Assembly: GCA_021818685.1 (NCBI GenBank)
Contig: JAKATP010000007.1
Span: 1 to 51,055 of the forward strand
Direction of reading: 5' to 3'
From: Bacillota bacterium
GTDB taxonomy: Bacteria; Bacillota; Sulfobacillia; Sulfobacillales; JAIMBI01
DNA length: 51,055 nt
This document shows, piece by piece, positions 33,783-41,714 of the stretch. A program made the position numbers and the translations under genes. The notes under the pieces were generated by a model that was not told the DNA's origin, searched no databases, and worked only from the letters and a program-made list of their open reading frames with translations. Every line of letters begins with the position of its first letter. The first letter of the stretch is position 1.

Positions 33783-35446
33783 ACAAGAATGGACAGGATG
33801 GACAGCTTGCCAAGCTTCGACGTCAAATGGACGCTCTCTTGCCGGCGCTGGTCACGGTGGGGCTTTTGTATGCGGCGTATTTTGTCTGGCGCTACGGCGG
33901 CCTGTGGACCGAGAATGACTCCGCCGTGTTTGCGAAAGTCATTCAGGAAACCATTCACGCGCGTTCGGTTCTGTTCCCCGGCCAGTACTCCCATGGCTTT
34001 GGCTACCCCGACTGGGTGAGTGTCCTGGCGCTGTCCACGGGGATTCCCGTCCCCATTCTCTCGGCGTATGTCATGCCGTTTTTGGGCGTGATTTTAATGG
34101 TCATCGGCACCTACCCCGCGTTCTCGGCCCTCACCGGCCGTCGTGGCGTAGGCGCTCTTGGCGTGCTCCTGGTCCTGGCGGTACCAGAAGTCATGTTTAC
34201 CGTCTTGCGCGGGAATCACGAAAAGATGAACGTGTTCCTCATGTCCGGCGCCCTCTACGCCCTCTTGAACGTCGTCCGCAGTTCCGCGACCCGCCAGTTG
34301 GCCCTGTGGATCGGCGTGTTTTGCCTGTGTACGTTTCTCAACGTGGCCGCCAACGACTATTTCGGTGTCAGCTTTGCCGCCGCCTGCACCTTGATGACAG
34401 CGATCGCCTATACCCTGCATCGGCGATCGCGGGCCTCGACCGACCTCAAGACGGCGCGCCGCACCGTGTTTGCGAGGCTGGTGATCTTAACCTTGTGCGC
34501 CTGGATCATTGCGGGCTGGGTCATGGTCGTTCTGTTTCCGTCCAGTCTTTACGACCTGAGCCTGCTCGCCCAGGCCTTAGCTCAACTGCGGCGTTTGGTG
34601 TTGTTCCTGCACACGTCGAGCAACCCTTACGCCGGACTCCTGGAGCAGTGGGCCAACCCCGTGGTGGCACATCTCATGGCGATGTTCAGGTGGGTGATTT
34701 TAGGGGGGTCCGCCGCGTTTTGGAGTAGCCAGGTCTGGGCGGTGATCGTGAGACGGCGCACGCTTTCCGTTCGAAACATGGTGCTGCTGGGGCTTTATAC
34801 CGCGTTCAGTTTGCTGGTGGCCGTGGCCATCCCCATTGACTTTACGGGTCTCTCGGCCGGGTCAAATCTCGAGGTGCGCGACTACACGTATTTCGCCTTG
34901 TTTGCGGCGCCCCTGCTGGCCAGAGGCATGGCCAGGCTTGTCAGGCGGCGGCGACCGCGGGCGGGTCCGCGTGTGGACAGGGCCCAGGCCGCGGGATCGT
35001 GGGACAAAACCGGCCAGGTGAGGTCGAGAGCTGTGGGCACCGCCCTCCTGCTGCTCATCGGATGGGGGCTCCTCAAGACGACCCTCGACCCCGTGGTTTC
35101 GAACAATTGGATTTTCTATACGGAGAGCGAGCTCCAGGCGATCCAGACCTTCTATCAACGCAGTCGTCATCAACTCCTGTGGACGGGACCGGACAACCGG
35201 TTGGTGTTTGTGGGTGAGACGTGGGAGCCCCTGGGAGCCCATGGGAATCACGTAGAAGGATACGCGGCCGCGGCCGGCACCGATGATTACCTGGTGTCAC
35301 CCGCTATCCAGGCGGCCGTGCGCATTGCAGGCGTGTTGGCGCCCGGACCGGTCTCAGGGGGGGCCGGCGGAGGGGGGGATCGAATATACGATGACGGGGC
35401 GGCGCAAATCTACCGCCCCGAACCCGGGAGTGCTTTCGCTCCCTGA
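33779..35446 (+). CDS. Polytopic membrane protein, GT-C glycosyltransferase or polymerase-like
   Basis: A 555-residue protein with about ten membrane helices between residues 20 and 420. After helix 1 the first extracytoplasmic loop carries an acidic TENDSAVF motif, then a long periplasm-facing GQYSHGFGYPDW segment, which recalls GT-C glycosyltransferases whose catalytic acid sits in this loop. The last 130 residues (about 425-555) are extracytoplasmic with VFVGETWEPLGAHGNHVEGY. No exact family match comes to mind; a Wzy-type polymerase is an alternative. I chose ATG 33779, which forms an ATGA overlap with the previous stop; ATG 33758 in frame is possible. Third gene of the coupled cassette. 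Confidence 0.65.
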   Translation: MNKNGQDGQLAKLRRQMDALLPALVTVGLLYAAYFVWRYGGLWTENDSAVFAKVIQETIHARSVLFPGQYSHGFGYPDWVSVLALSTGIPVPILSAYVMPFLGVILMVIGTYPAFSALTGRRGVGALGVLLVLAVPEVMFTVLRGNHEKMNVFLMSGALYALLNVVRSSATRQLALWIGVFCLCTFLNVAANDYFGVSFAAACTLMTAIAYTLHRRSRASTDLKTARRTVFARLVILTLCAWIIAGWVMVVLFPSSLYDLSLLAQALAQLRRLVLFLHTSSNPYAGLLEQWANPVVAHLMAMFRWVILGGSAAFWSSQVWAVIVRRRTLSVRNMVLLGLYTAFSLLVAVAIPIDFTGLSAGSNLEVRDYTYFALFAAPLLARGMARLVRRRRPRAGPRVDRAQAAGSWDKTGQVRSRAVGTALLLLIGWGLLKTTLDPVVSNNWIFYTESELQAIQTFYQRSRHQLLWTGPDNRLVFVGETWEPLGAHGNHVEGYAAAAGTDDYLVSPAIQAAVRIAGVLAPGPVSGGAGGGGDRIYDDGAAQIYRPEPGSAFAP

Positions 35447-35500
35447 TCCTGCCCGCCCTTTGTACGCCCCGGCGGATGCGCCGCGGCCGTCGCCCATCGC

Positions 35501-36349
35501 TTATGGGGGACTCGTGCCAGACCAGTACGCGATATAGACTTCACGCGTGGGGCTCCGACTCGTAACGGGTGACAGCCGAAGAGTCAGATGAACGCGGGCA
35601 GTTGCGCGCGTGGTGGGAAGACGGAGGCGGTGGGTCCAAGGTGTCTGCCGGCGTAGATGGAGCAGCACCGTCCACACCCGCCTCCCGTTGATGAACTCCT
35701 CCAACCGGTACCCGCTCGAGCCCGCCAAGACTACGTGCACCTCAACCCAGGCTCGGGTACCCCAGGGAATGGCGTAGGGGTATCCTTCGAGGTGCCCGCG
35801 GGCATCGGTGAGATAGAGGGCAGTGTGCGGCTTTAATGTGCTCGCTGCGATGACCGACGTGACTAGGGCGATGGCTATCAGGACGCCGACAAGCCCGAGG
35901 GCCGGGACCGCCGGCGGTCGTCGTCGTTTCACGGCCGGCTTTAAGGTCTGCCGGGAACGCCAGGCCGTGATCACCACTTCCCCTGTCACGACCGCGACCA
36001 GGCCGAGTACCACCCATCGCGCCGTGAGGGGCACGTGCCCGTACGCATACACCAGACCCAGTATGACCGTCACGGTCATACTCAGCAGGACGGCGATAAA
36101 CCAGCGGCCCGGCTCGGTCAAGCGATAACGCTCCTGAGGAATCCAGCTGGTGGCCAGGTAGCCGGGGCAGACGAGGACGGTCAGCAGGCCGGTGGCCCCA
36201 TGTAGGACGGCCATAAAACCGCTGCCCTGGGATGACACCAGGAGTACATCGACAATGCCCTGGGCCGCCACCGCTCCCCAAAGAGAAGGATGGCGACGCC
36301 GGTGCGGCTCGGGATCGGCCTGGGTGTCGGAGGTGAAACGAAGCTGCAA
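35501..36349 (-). CDS. DUF1616-like membrane protein
   Basis: A 282-residue protein with four predicted helices (about residues 25-45, 50-70, 85-105 and 110-130, plus one near 150-170) followed by a beta-rich extracytoplasmic domain to the end. The segment LLTVLVCPGYLATSWIPQERYRLTEPG with the next helix matches the DUF1616 pattern of a PGY turn followed by an E-R pair before a helix. Archaeal and bacterial members occur in glycosylation loci; function unknown to me. It follows the GT4 gene on the same strand by 36 bases, so it is likely in that operon, and it converges on the cassette above with 54 bases between stops. Confidence 0.55.
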   Translation of the reverse strand: MQLRFTSDTQADPEPHRRRHPSLWGAVAAQGIVDVLLVSSQGSGFMAVLHGATGLLTVLVCPGYLATSWIPQERYRLTEPGRWFIAVLLSMTVTVILGLVYAYGHVPLTARWVVLGLVAVVTGEVVITAWRSRQTLKPAVKRRRPPAVPALGLVGVLIAIALVTSVIAASTLKPHTALYLTDARGHLEGYPYAIPWGTRAWVEVHVVLAGSSGYRLEEFINGRRVWTVLLHLRRQTPWTHRLRLPTTRATARVHLTLRLSPVTSRSPTREVYIAYWSGTSPP

Positions 36350-36385
36350 GGGTGCCCTCCCTTCCCGAGAATCCGCCGCAACCCC

Positions 36386-37528
36386 TCAAGTCCGTGAGGT
36401 CGCCAGGACGTCTTCGTACACGGCCCATGTCCGCCGAGCGGCCGCTTCCCACCCGAATGTTAAGGCCCGGGGTCGCGCCCGAGCCTTTAGGCTCGCCCGC
36501 AGTTCATCCCGGTTCAGAACGGCCTTCATCGCCTGGTACAGCGCGTCGGGCTGGTGGGGATCGACCTGCAGGCCAGCGTCCCCCACGACTTCTGCCGGCG
36601 CCCCATAGCGCGACGTCACGACCGCAGCCCCACAGGCCATCGCCTCCACTAACGGTGAGCCGAAGCCCTCATCCAGCGAGGGGAACAAAAAAGCGGTCGT
36701 TCGCTGGTACAGATGGAGTAACTCACGAGCACTCACATGGCCCAGCAGATCGCAGTAACCGCCAATCCCGAGGGCACGGCACTGACGTTCGAGCCACGCC
36801 TTGCCCCCCTCACGCCATGTGCCGGCCATCTTGAGGCGCACCGTGGGACAGTCTTGATGAAGGCGGGCGAAGGCGGTCAGGGCAGCCCCGACATTTTTAT
36901 GGGGCTCCAAGGTGCCGACCATGAGGAAGTAAGGAGGTTCGGTTAGGGTGGCCGGGTCGGCCGGCCGGAAGCTGTCCGTATTGACACCCGGATAGATGAC
37001 GGTGATCTTCGATGGTTCGATGTGGAGTCTCTCGATCGCCTCTCGCTTGACGTGCTGACTCACGGCGATGATGGCCGTCGCACGCTGAAGCCTGCCCCAG
37101 TAAACCTGCCAACGCCATGCACTGAGACGGGCCGAGGGGCCAGGGGTGATGGACGGGGTGCGCTCTAACGGTATCAAGTCGTGCAAGGTGGCGACCGTCG
37201 GCACACCCGGGGTTAGAACCAAACCGTTGAAATCCGGGGCATGAAAAAGCGACGGCTGGCTCAGTCGGATAGCCCGGCGCAGAAACAGCTCGTTATAGAT
37301 CCAATAGACCTGGGCCGGACGATGTCCGCGGGTGCCGTAAACCGCGCGCGTCCGGATGTCCGCATCCACGCCGTCCAGTGGTCGCCGGGCGAGCGCGAAC
37401 ACGATTCGGTCTGGATCCATCGCCACGAGCGCTCGGCATAGATGTCGGACATACGTACCCACTCCACGAAAGCGGTGCTCGGATTGGAGCGGCGTGGCAT
37501 CGAGCAATATAACGTCGGGATATTCCAT
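36386..37528 (-). CDS. GT4 glycosyltransferase (glycan locus GT-2)
   Basis: A 380-residue GT-B retaining transferase of the WbaZ/mannosyltransferase-B-like group. Landmarks are FRGVGTYVRHLCRAL in the acceptor domain, LHDLIPL, the linker ITVIYPGVN, and the donor-site segments FLMVGTLEPHKNV and SLDEGFGSPLVEAMACG with the EX7E glutamates. ATG 37528 has no Shine-Dalgarno sequence, yet a TATCAT -10-like box ends eight bases before it, so the message may be leaderless. It is the first gene of a two-gene minus-strand operon with the DUF1616-like gene, and divergent from the GT2 gene at 37767. Confidence 0.87.
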   Translation of the reverse strand: MEYPDVILLDATPLQSEHRFRGVGTYVRHLCRALVAMDPDRIVFALARRPLDGVDADIRTRAVYGTRGHRPAQVYWIYNELFLRRAIRLSQPSLFHAPDFNGLVLTPGVPTVATLHDLIPLERTPSITPGPSARLSAWRWQVYWGRLQRATAIIAVSQHVKREAIERLHIEPSKITVIYPGVNTDSFRPADPATLTEPPYFLMVGTLEPHKNVGAALTAFARLHQDCPTVRLKMAGTWREGGKAWLERQCRALGIGGYCDLLGHVSARELLHLYQRTTAFLFPSLDEGFGSPLVEAMACGAAVVTSRYGAPAEVVGDAGLQVDPHQPDALYQAMKAVLNRDELRASLKARARPRALTFGWEAAARRTWAVYEDVLATSRT

Positions 37529-37535
37529 AATTTGG

Positions 37536-37565
37536 ATGATAAGGGATATCGATCGCCGGACGCAA
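37536..37565 (-). promoter_or_regulatory. Candidate promoter giving a leaderless GT4 transcript
   Basis: On the minus strand, TTGCGT (37565-37560) and TATCAT (37541-37536) are 18 bases apart; the -10 box matches consensus at five of six positions, the -35 at three. The ATG of the GT4 gene begins eight bases downstream of the -10 box, where transcription would start, and no ribosome binding site is present. The rest of the 238-base divergent gap (37529-37766) shows no clear promoter for the rightward gene. Confidence 0.35.
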
Positions 37566-37766
37566 CGGGTGATCCTGCGCGATTATCCGGACGGTCTCGC
37601 AGCGCTCGGCTCCTGCCCGCCTGCCCCTGGGTTTTTTGAAGGGCGTGCCACCGGACGATATGCCTGAAGGCTTCTTTGGCTACGGAGGCTCGGACGACCC
37701 GGACCCGAATAGCGCTAGAGCACGATGGGCCGTCCGGGCCCTCCCGTCTCACGATGGAGTCGGTGA

Positions 37767-38885
37767 GTGAGGAGCATGTATGACGACGTGGGAGAGCCGA
37801 TCTTGAGTCTCGTGCTGGACGGTCTGCTCCTCGTGCTGGCCGGGCAGGCAGCGCTCGAGACGCACCGGTGGGTGTCCTGGGACCGGTCCCCGACCGTGAA
37901 GCATGCGCCGGCCAGACCAGGACCCGTCATCCAAGCGCCGCGCGTGAGCTTCTTGGTTCCCGCCTGGAATGCGGTCGGGGACGTCACGGACTTTGTAGAC
38001 GGGTTCCGGGCTCTAAGCTGGCCAGACAAGGAGCTCATCCTCTGCTGTGGGGGAGAGGATGGTACCGCCGACGTCGCCCGCCGTCTCGAAGGACCCGACG
38101 TCACGGTGCTGCTGCAAGGACGAGAGGAAGGCAAGCAGGGGGCACTCGCCAAGTGCTGGGCGGTGTCGACAGGCCAGCTTATCTACTTGACCGATATCGA
38201 CTGCCGCCCGACAGATCTCGTAGTCACCCGCCTTTTGGCTCCGTTGGCCGATGGTTCCGCCGACGTCACGACGGGCGGGACGCGAGCGTTGGACGCAGAC
38301 CTTCACGACGCGTTCGTCCGGTGTCGTGCGGCCATCGACGCTTGCGAGGTAGTGTCGGAGGGGACGGCGTGTCTCGGACTGAACGGGCGGAATGCCGCGC
38401 TTGTGCGAGGGGTGCTCGAGGCGGTGCAGGGCTTTTCGGCTCCTGCACCGAGCGGCACCGACTATACGTTGGCCCAAGAGATCCGACAGCGCGGTTACGT
38501 CATCCGCTACGTGTCGGAGGCCTTGATGCCGACCCGCTATGCCAAACGCGTACGCGACTACGTCCGCCAGCAACGAAGGTGGTTTCGGAACGTGTTCCGG
38601 CTGGGCCGGCGATATCATGTCGCGCCCGACGTTCGACGCACCGCGCTGACGCTGGCGTTAACCTACCTCGCAGTTGGGGGCTGTCTCGTCGGCCTTATCT
38701 GGGAGCACTGGATGCTGGTCCCCATAGTTCTCGTGGCGGTGCATGTAACGATAACGCGTCTCGGGTACCAGAAGCGGGCGTCCGTGGGCCTGCACCTATC
38801 CGGAACATGGATCCACATGGGGGCTGACCTCATCGCGGTGCTGGCGGCCAGCCTCGACCTCGTGAGCGGGGCAGACGCATGGTGA
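37767..38885 (+). CDS. Membrane-bound processive-type GT2 glycosyltransferase
   Basis: A 372-residue GT2 enzyme of the hyaluronan/cellulose/PNAG synthase class. An N-terminal helix (about 12-30) precedes the catalytic domain: VSFLVPAWNAVGDV, the metal motif YLTDIDCRP, the acceptor-site SGTDYTLAQEIRQRGY, and the processivity motif QQRRW near residue 270. Two C-terminal helices follow (about 292-330), then a third near 348-366. Such enzymes polymerise or add beta-linked sugars at the membrane. The start is uncertain: GTG 37767 has GGAG at a fair distance, whereas ATG 37776 has GAGGAG too close. The end overlaps the next gene by seven bases. Confidence 0.82.
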   Translation: MRSMYDDVGEPILSLVLDGLLLVLAGQAALETHRWVSWDRSPTVKHAPARPGPVIQAPRVSFLVPAWNAVGDVTDFVDGFRALSWPDKELILCCGGEDGTADVARRLEGPDVTVLLQGREEGKQGALAKCWAVSTGQLIYLTDIDCRPTDLVVTRLLAPLADGSADVTTGGTRALDADLHDAFVRCRAAIDACEVVSEGTACLGLNGRNAALVRGVLEAVQGFSAPAPSGTDYTLAQEIRQRGYVIRYVSEALMPTRYAKRVRDYVRQQRRWFRNVFRLGRRYHVAPDVRRTALTLALTYLAVGGCLVGLIWEHWMLVPIVLVAVHVTITRLGYQKRASVGLHLSGTWIHMGADLIAVLAASLDLVSGADAW

Positions 38886-40111
38886 CGCCGTCGGCACCCC
38901 CCATCGGCCTGGCCGTGTTTCGCGGCGCGGATGGTCCAGGGGGCATGGGAAGAATGGGACGAGAACTCCTGAGCCACTGGGCACCCAGTGATCTGGCGTG
39001 GCGTGAAGCCCGGATCCGGCGTGTGCGGGTCCCGCTCGCGGGATACATCCCGACGGGAACCATCATTCCGAGAGCGTGCGCTGTCGCTTATCTCCCGCAC
39101 ATTTGGGGCGCATCCGCTTTGGGCCGGATCAGGCTTCCAAGCGTGGTCACGGTGCATGATTTAGGTTGCATGGAATGCCCGGCCGACCGCGCGTCGGCCC
39201 CGCGGCCGTGGACGTGGGTGATGGAGCGAGAAGTTCGGGCCCTCGCCCATGCCTCGCGGCTGGTGGCCGTGTCCGACTTCACCCGCACACGCCTATTCGA
39301 GCATGTGCCCGGGCTTATTCCCGGCCGGGTATCGGTGATCCACCACGGAGTGAGCGACTCGCTGCTGGAGTCGGCGTCCGGCAACCGTGCGCGGAACCGC
39401 CGGGCGCTTACGGCCGCCATTCCCGGGGTCAGATCCCGTTCTCGTCTCATGGTGTACGTGGGCGACGAGGCCCCTCGGAAAAACATTCCCTTACTGTTGG
39501 AGACCCTGCGTTCACTGAAAGGACGCTATCCGACGCTGCAGCTCTTGAAGATTGGAACAGCGCTCACGGCTTCGGGCCGACAGCGCACCCTGAACCACAT
39601 GAAACGCTTGAGGCTCGGGCCAGGCCGCGACGTGATTTTCACCGAAACCATTCCAGACCCGCTGCTGGCGATTTGTTACCGCGCGAGCGATGTGTACGTG
39701 AGCGCCAGTCTCTATGAGGGATTTGGCCTCCCACCCCTCGAGGCCCTGGCGTCCGGCTTACCGGTGGTGGCGACGCGCCGAGGAGCTCACGTGGAGTTAT
39801 TGCGCCACAGGGCCATCCTGGTTGAGCCGGAGAGATCCGCCATGGTGGCGGCCGTCCGTTGCGAACTCGAGATGCCCTACCGCCCAAGGCGGGTGGACAG
39901 TCTCCGTGCGGAGATGGGGCTTTACCGTTGGAACCGGACGGCGGCGGCCTACACCGAGCTCTTTGTGAGCCTGGCGAGGCGCTCGGCGGGTTCTGGTCTG
40001 GGAGCGGCGGAAAGCCGCCAAACACACCGAGGAGGAGGGCGTTGTGGCACCGAAGGCATCGAGGGTCCCGAAGACCCCAACGGTACCGACGCAAGCGAGC
40101 CGGGCTTTTGA
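38879..40111 (+). CDS. GT4 glycosyltransferase (glycan locus GT-3)
   Basis: A 410-residue GT-B transferase. GGMGRMGRELLSHW in the acceptor domain, VTVHDLGCMECPADRA, LVAVSDFTRTRL, the linker VSVIHHGVSD, and the donor-site YVGDEAPRKNIPLLLETL and SLYEGFGLPPLEALASG (EX7E) are all in order. The catalytic domains end near residue 370. The remaining 40 residues are Gly/Asp/Ser-rich, low in complexity, and encoded in part by the first 68 bases of the methyltransferase gene, so they may reflect loss of an earlier stop. The ATG overlaps the previous gene by seven bases. Confidence 0.85.
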   Translation: MVTPSAPPIGLAVFRGADGPGGMGRMGRELLSHWAPSDLAWREARIRRVRVPLAGYIPTGTIIPRACAVAYLPHIWGASALGRIRLPSVVTVHDLGCMECPADRASAPRPWTWVMEREVRALAHASRLVAVSDFTRTRLFEHVPGLIPGRVSVIHHGVSDSLLESASGNRARNRRALTAAIPGVRSRSRLMVYVGDEAPRKNIPLLLETLRSLKGRYPTLQLLKIGTALTASGRQRTLNHMKRLRLGPGRDVIFTETIPDPLLAICYRASDVYVSASLYEGFGLPPLEALASGLPVVATRRGAHVELLRHRAILVEPERSAMVAAVRCELEMPYRPRRVDSLRAEMGLYRWNRTAAAYTELFVSLARRSAGSGLGAAESRQTHRGGGRCGTEGIEGPEDPNGTDASEPGF

Positions 40112-40715
40112 TCGGTGGGCCGCGACGTACGAGCAGTCGCCCCTGCAAACGTTTCTCTTTGGACATGCGCACAAAGCCGTGCTCCGGTGTCTCGGCACCA
40201 TGACGCCAGCGGCCACTCTGGTGGACGTGGGGTGTGGGACTGGACGCTTGCTCCGGCGCATCGCATCGTTGTGGCCGGGATGTGCGCTCATCGGCGTCGA
40301 CCCTTCACCCCAGATGATTGAGACCGCCCGGGCTCTTAGTCCCGGCATCACGTTTTATGTCGGTGGAGCCGAAGATGTGCCCGTGTTAAGTGGTGAGGCC
40401 GCGGTGGTTACCTCGACGATTTCTTTCCATCATTGGACGGATCGCGAGCGGGGTGTGCGGGAGGCGTATCGCATTTTGAGACCCGAGGGGCACCTGGTGC
40501 TGGTGGATCTCGCGGGCCCACCATGGCTCGCAAGAATTCTGGGCGATCCGCCATATGGCGGCATCAAGGAGCGCAACGAGATCTTGGGCCGGGTAGGATT
40601 CACGGGCATCCACCACGAGTCGGTCGTGCATCCCTATTTGTTGCGCACCAGTGCCGAAAAGGGCCCCTATAGGGGCATAAGCCGGCCCGCGGCCACCGGG
40701 GAAGACCACAGGTGA
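40044..40715 (+). CDS. Class I SAM-dependent methyltransferase (Methyltransf_11 type)
   Basis: A 223-residue methyltransferase. Motif I is VDVGCGTGRLLR (about residues 59-70), the acidic end of beta-2 is GVDPSPQMIETAR, and motif post-I/IV appears as STISFHHWTD with RILRPEGHLVLVDL after it. The overall pattern is that of UbiE/Methyltransf_11 enzymes that methylate small molecules or sugars; here methylation of a glycan residue is a fair guess from context. GTG 40044 follows GGAGGAGGG. The gene overlaps the end of the upstream GT4 gene by 68 bases in another frame, an unusually long overlap for this window. Confidence 0.85.
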   Translation: MAPKASRVPKTPTVPTQASRAFDRWAATYEQSPLQTFLFGHAHKAVLRCLGTMTPAATLVDVGCGTGRLLRRIASLWPGCALIGVDPSPQMIETARALSPGITFYVGGAEDVPVLSGEAAVVTSTISFHHWTDRERGVREAYRILRPEGHLVLVDLAGPPWLARILGDPPYGGIKERNEILGRVGFTGIHHESVVHPYLLRTSAEKGPYRGISRPAATGEDHR

Positions 40716-41714
40716 AGCGTCCGCTATCGCCTGACCGTGCTTCGTCCTCCCGTCATCCTCGATCCGCTTTCCGCACAGCCCCCATCAGGGGCGCGATGCC
40801 CGTTTACACCGGTCCAGCCATTCCGGGCGCGAACGGTTTCCTATCCCCGACGCGGCTGTCGATCGCCATAATCGTAATGGCTGAGGGATCGGACGGAGGA
40901 TCGCACGGGGGGATCGGACGAATCGGGAGCCGGGACGCGGGACGTGCCCCCGGGGCGGTGCTCCGGACCTTCGTCCGGCCGCCCAGCGGACAGCCTGCCG
41001 CGCTCCGATTCGGGTATCCGCTCTGTCGCGGCCATTATGTTGGCCGGCTGGACGCGGATGCCAGCGGGGAGCCTGATTGCCGTCAAACACTGGTCCCCCT
41101 TCGTCATGCAGATGCCGCTCGGGGAAGGGTAGTGGAGCGGCGATGCACGGGCCGACCGCTTGGCGAGCCGCGGCTGGTCGAGCGGCTGATCCATAGAAAC
41201 GACATATCCGGGCCCTCAGCCTGATCCCGATTCCGGCAGGGTTCCTCGAATCTCTTCCTCGCCGACATCCTGGAGGACGGGAGCGATGCCTTTAGATGGC
41301 CGTTCGCGGCGGGGCCTGTGTTGAGCGTCCCACGTGTGCAGTCTTGATATGGCGGCCCTTCGGGCCCCGTCACGGATGTCAGAAATCCCGCCGCTCAGCG
41401 GATCGAAGCGGTGATCCTCCTCGAGGGAGGAGAGACGCGAGCAGAGGGGAGAGGAATGAGGGATGGAAGGACAACCAATTTTCGCTCGCTTCCTCCCCGC
41501 TCGCCACGGTGCTGTCGTCGAGCGCTGGCGGCAGCGGGCGAGGCTCAGTCTGCATCTTTGCCGATTCGCGGATGTCGAGCGCTGGTTCGTTCGGAGTCGT
41601 GTGGCCGGCATCCAATGTCCGCGTTGACCGGGCGGGACTTTTAGCCACGGGCGTTCTGCGCCGACGGCGCGGTCCGGCGATCGAAGTGTGGGCCGGGGTG
41701 AGGAGGTAGGGAGG
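40716..41714. other. 1 kb gene-poor stretch inside the glycan locus, possibly decayed sequence
   Basis: No frame in either strand over these 999 bases gives a recognisable protein. The longest rightward frame (40712-41224) overlaps the methyltransferase stop as GTGA but is Arg/Ser/Pro-rich without domain features. A fragment near its residues 48-75 (RLSIAIIVMAEG, HGGIGRIG) vaguely recalls the first strand and glycine loop of a GT4 enzyme, which would fit a frameshifted remnant, but I cannot extend it. A 54-codon frame at 41463-41627 is listed separately. The segment ends with AGGAGG serving the GT4 gene at 41715. No terminator or promoter is evident. Confidence 0.45.
41463..41627 (+). CDS. 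Possible small basic protein (54 residues)
   Basis: ATG 41463 follows a purine-rich GAGGGGAGAGGAATGAGGG and opens a 54-codon frame ending TGA at 41625-41627. The product is Arg-rich and helical-looking, with VERWRQRARLSLHL and DVERWFVRSRVAG. The 12-base GTCGAGCGCTGG that encodes VERW occurs twice, at 41517-41528 and 41574-41585, giving an internal repeat. No family recognised. It may be a real small gene, a fragment of a decayed gene, or chance. Confidence 0.2.
   Translation: MEGQPIFARFLPARHGAVVERWRQRARLSLHLCRFADVERWFVRSRVAGIQCPR

Noticed and set aside
35447-35500. Terminator between the cassette and the DUF1616-like gene
   Set aside because: Only a 5-bp CGGCG/CGCCG stem without a T-run is present.
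40712-41224. 170-codon rightward frame after the methyltransferase
   Set aside because: GTGA overlap with the preceding stop is attractive, but the product is Arg/Ser/Pro-rich, has no recognisable domain and no ribosome binding site stands out. Treated as part of the gene-poor stretch.
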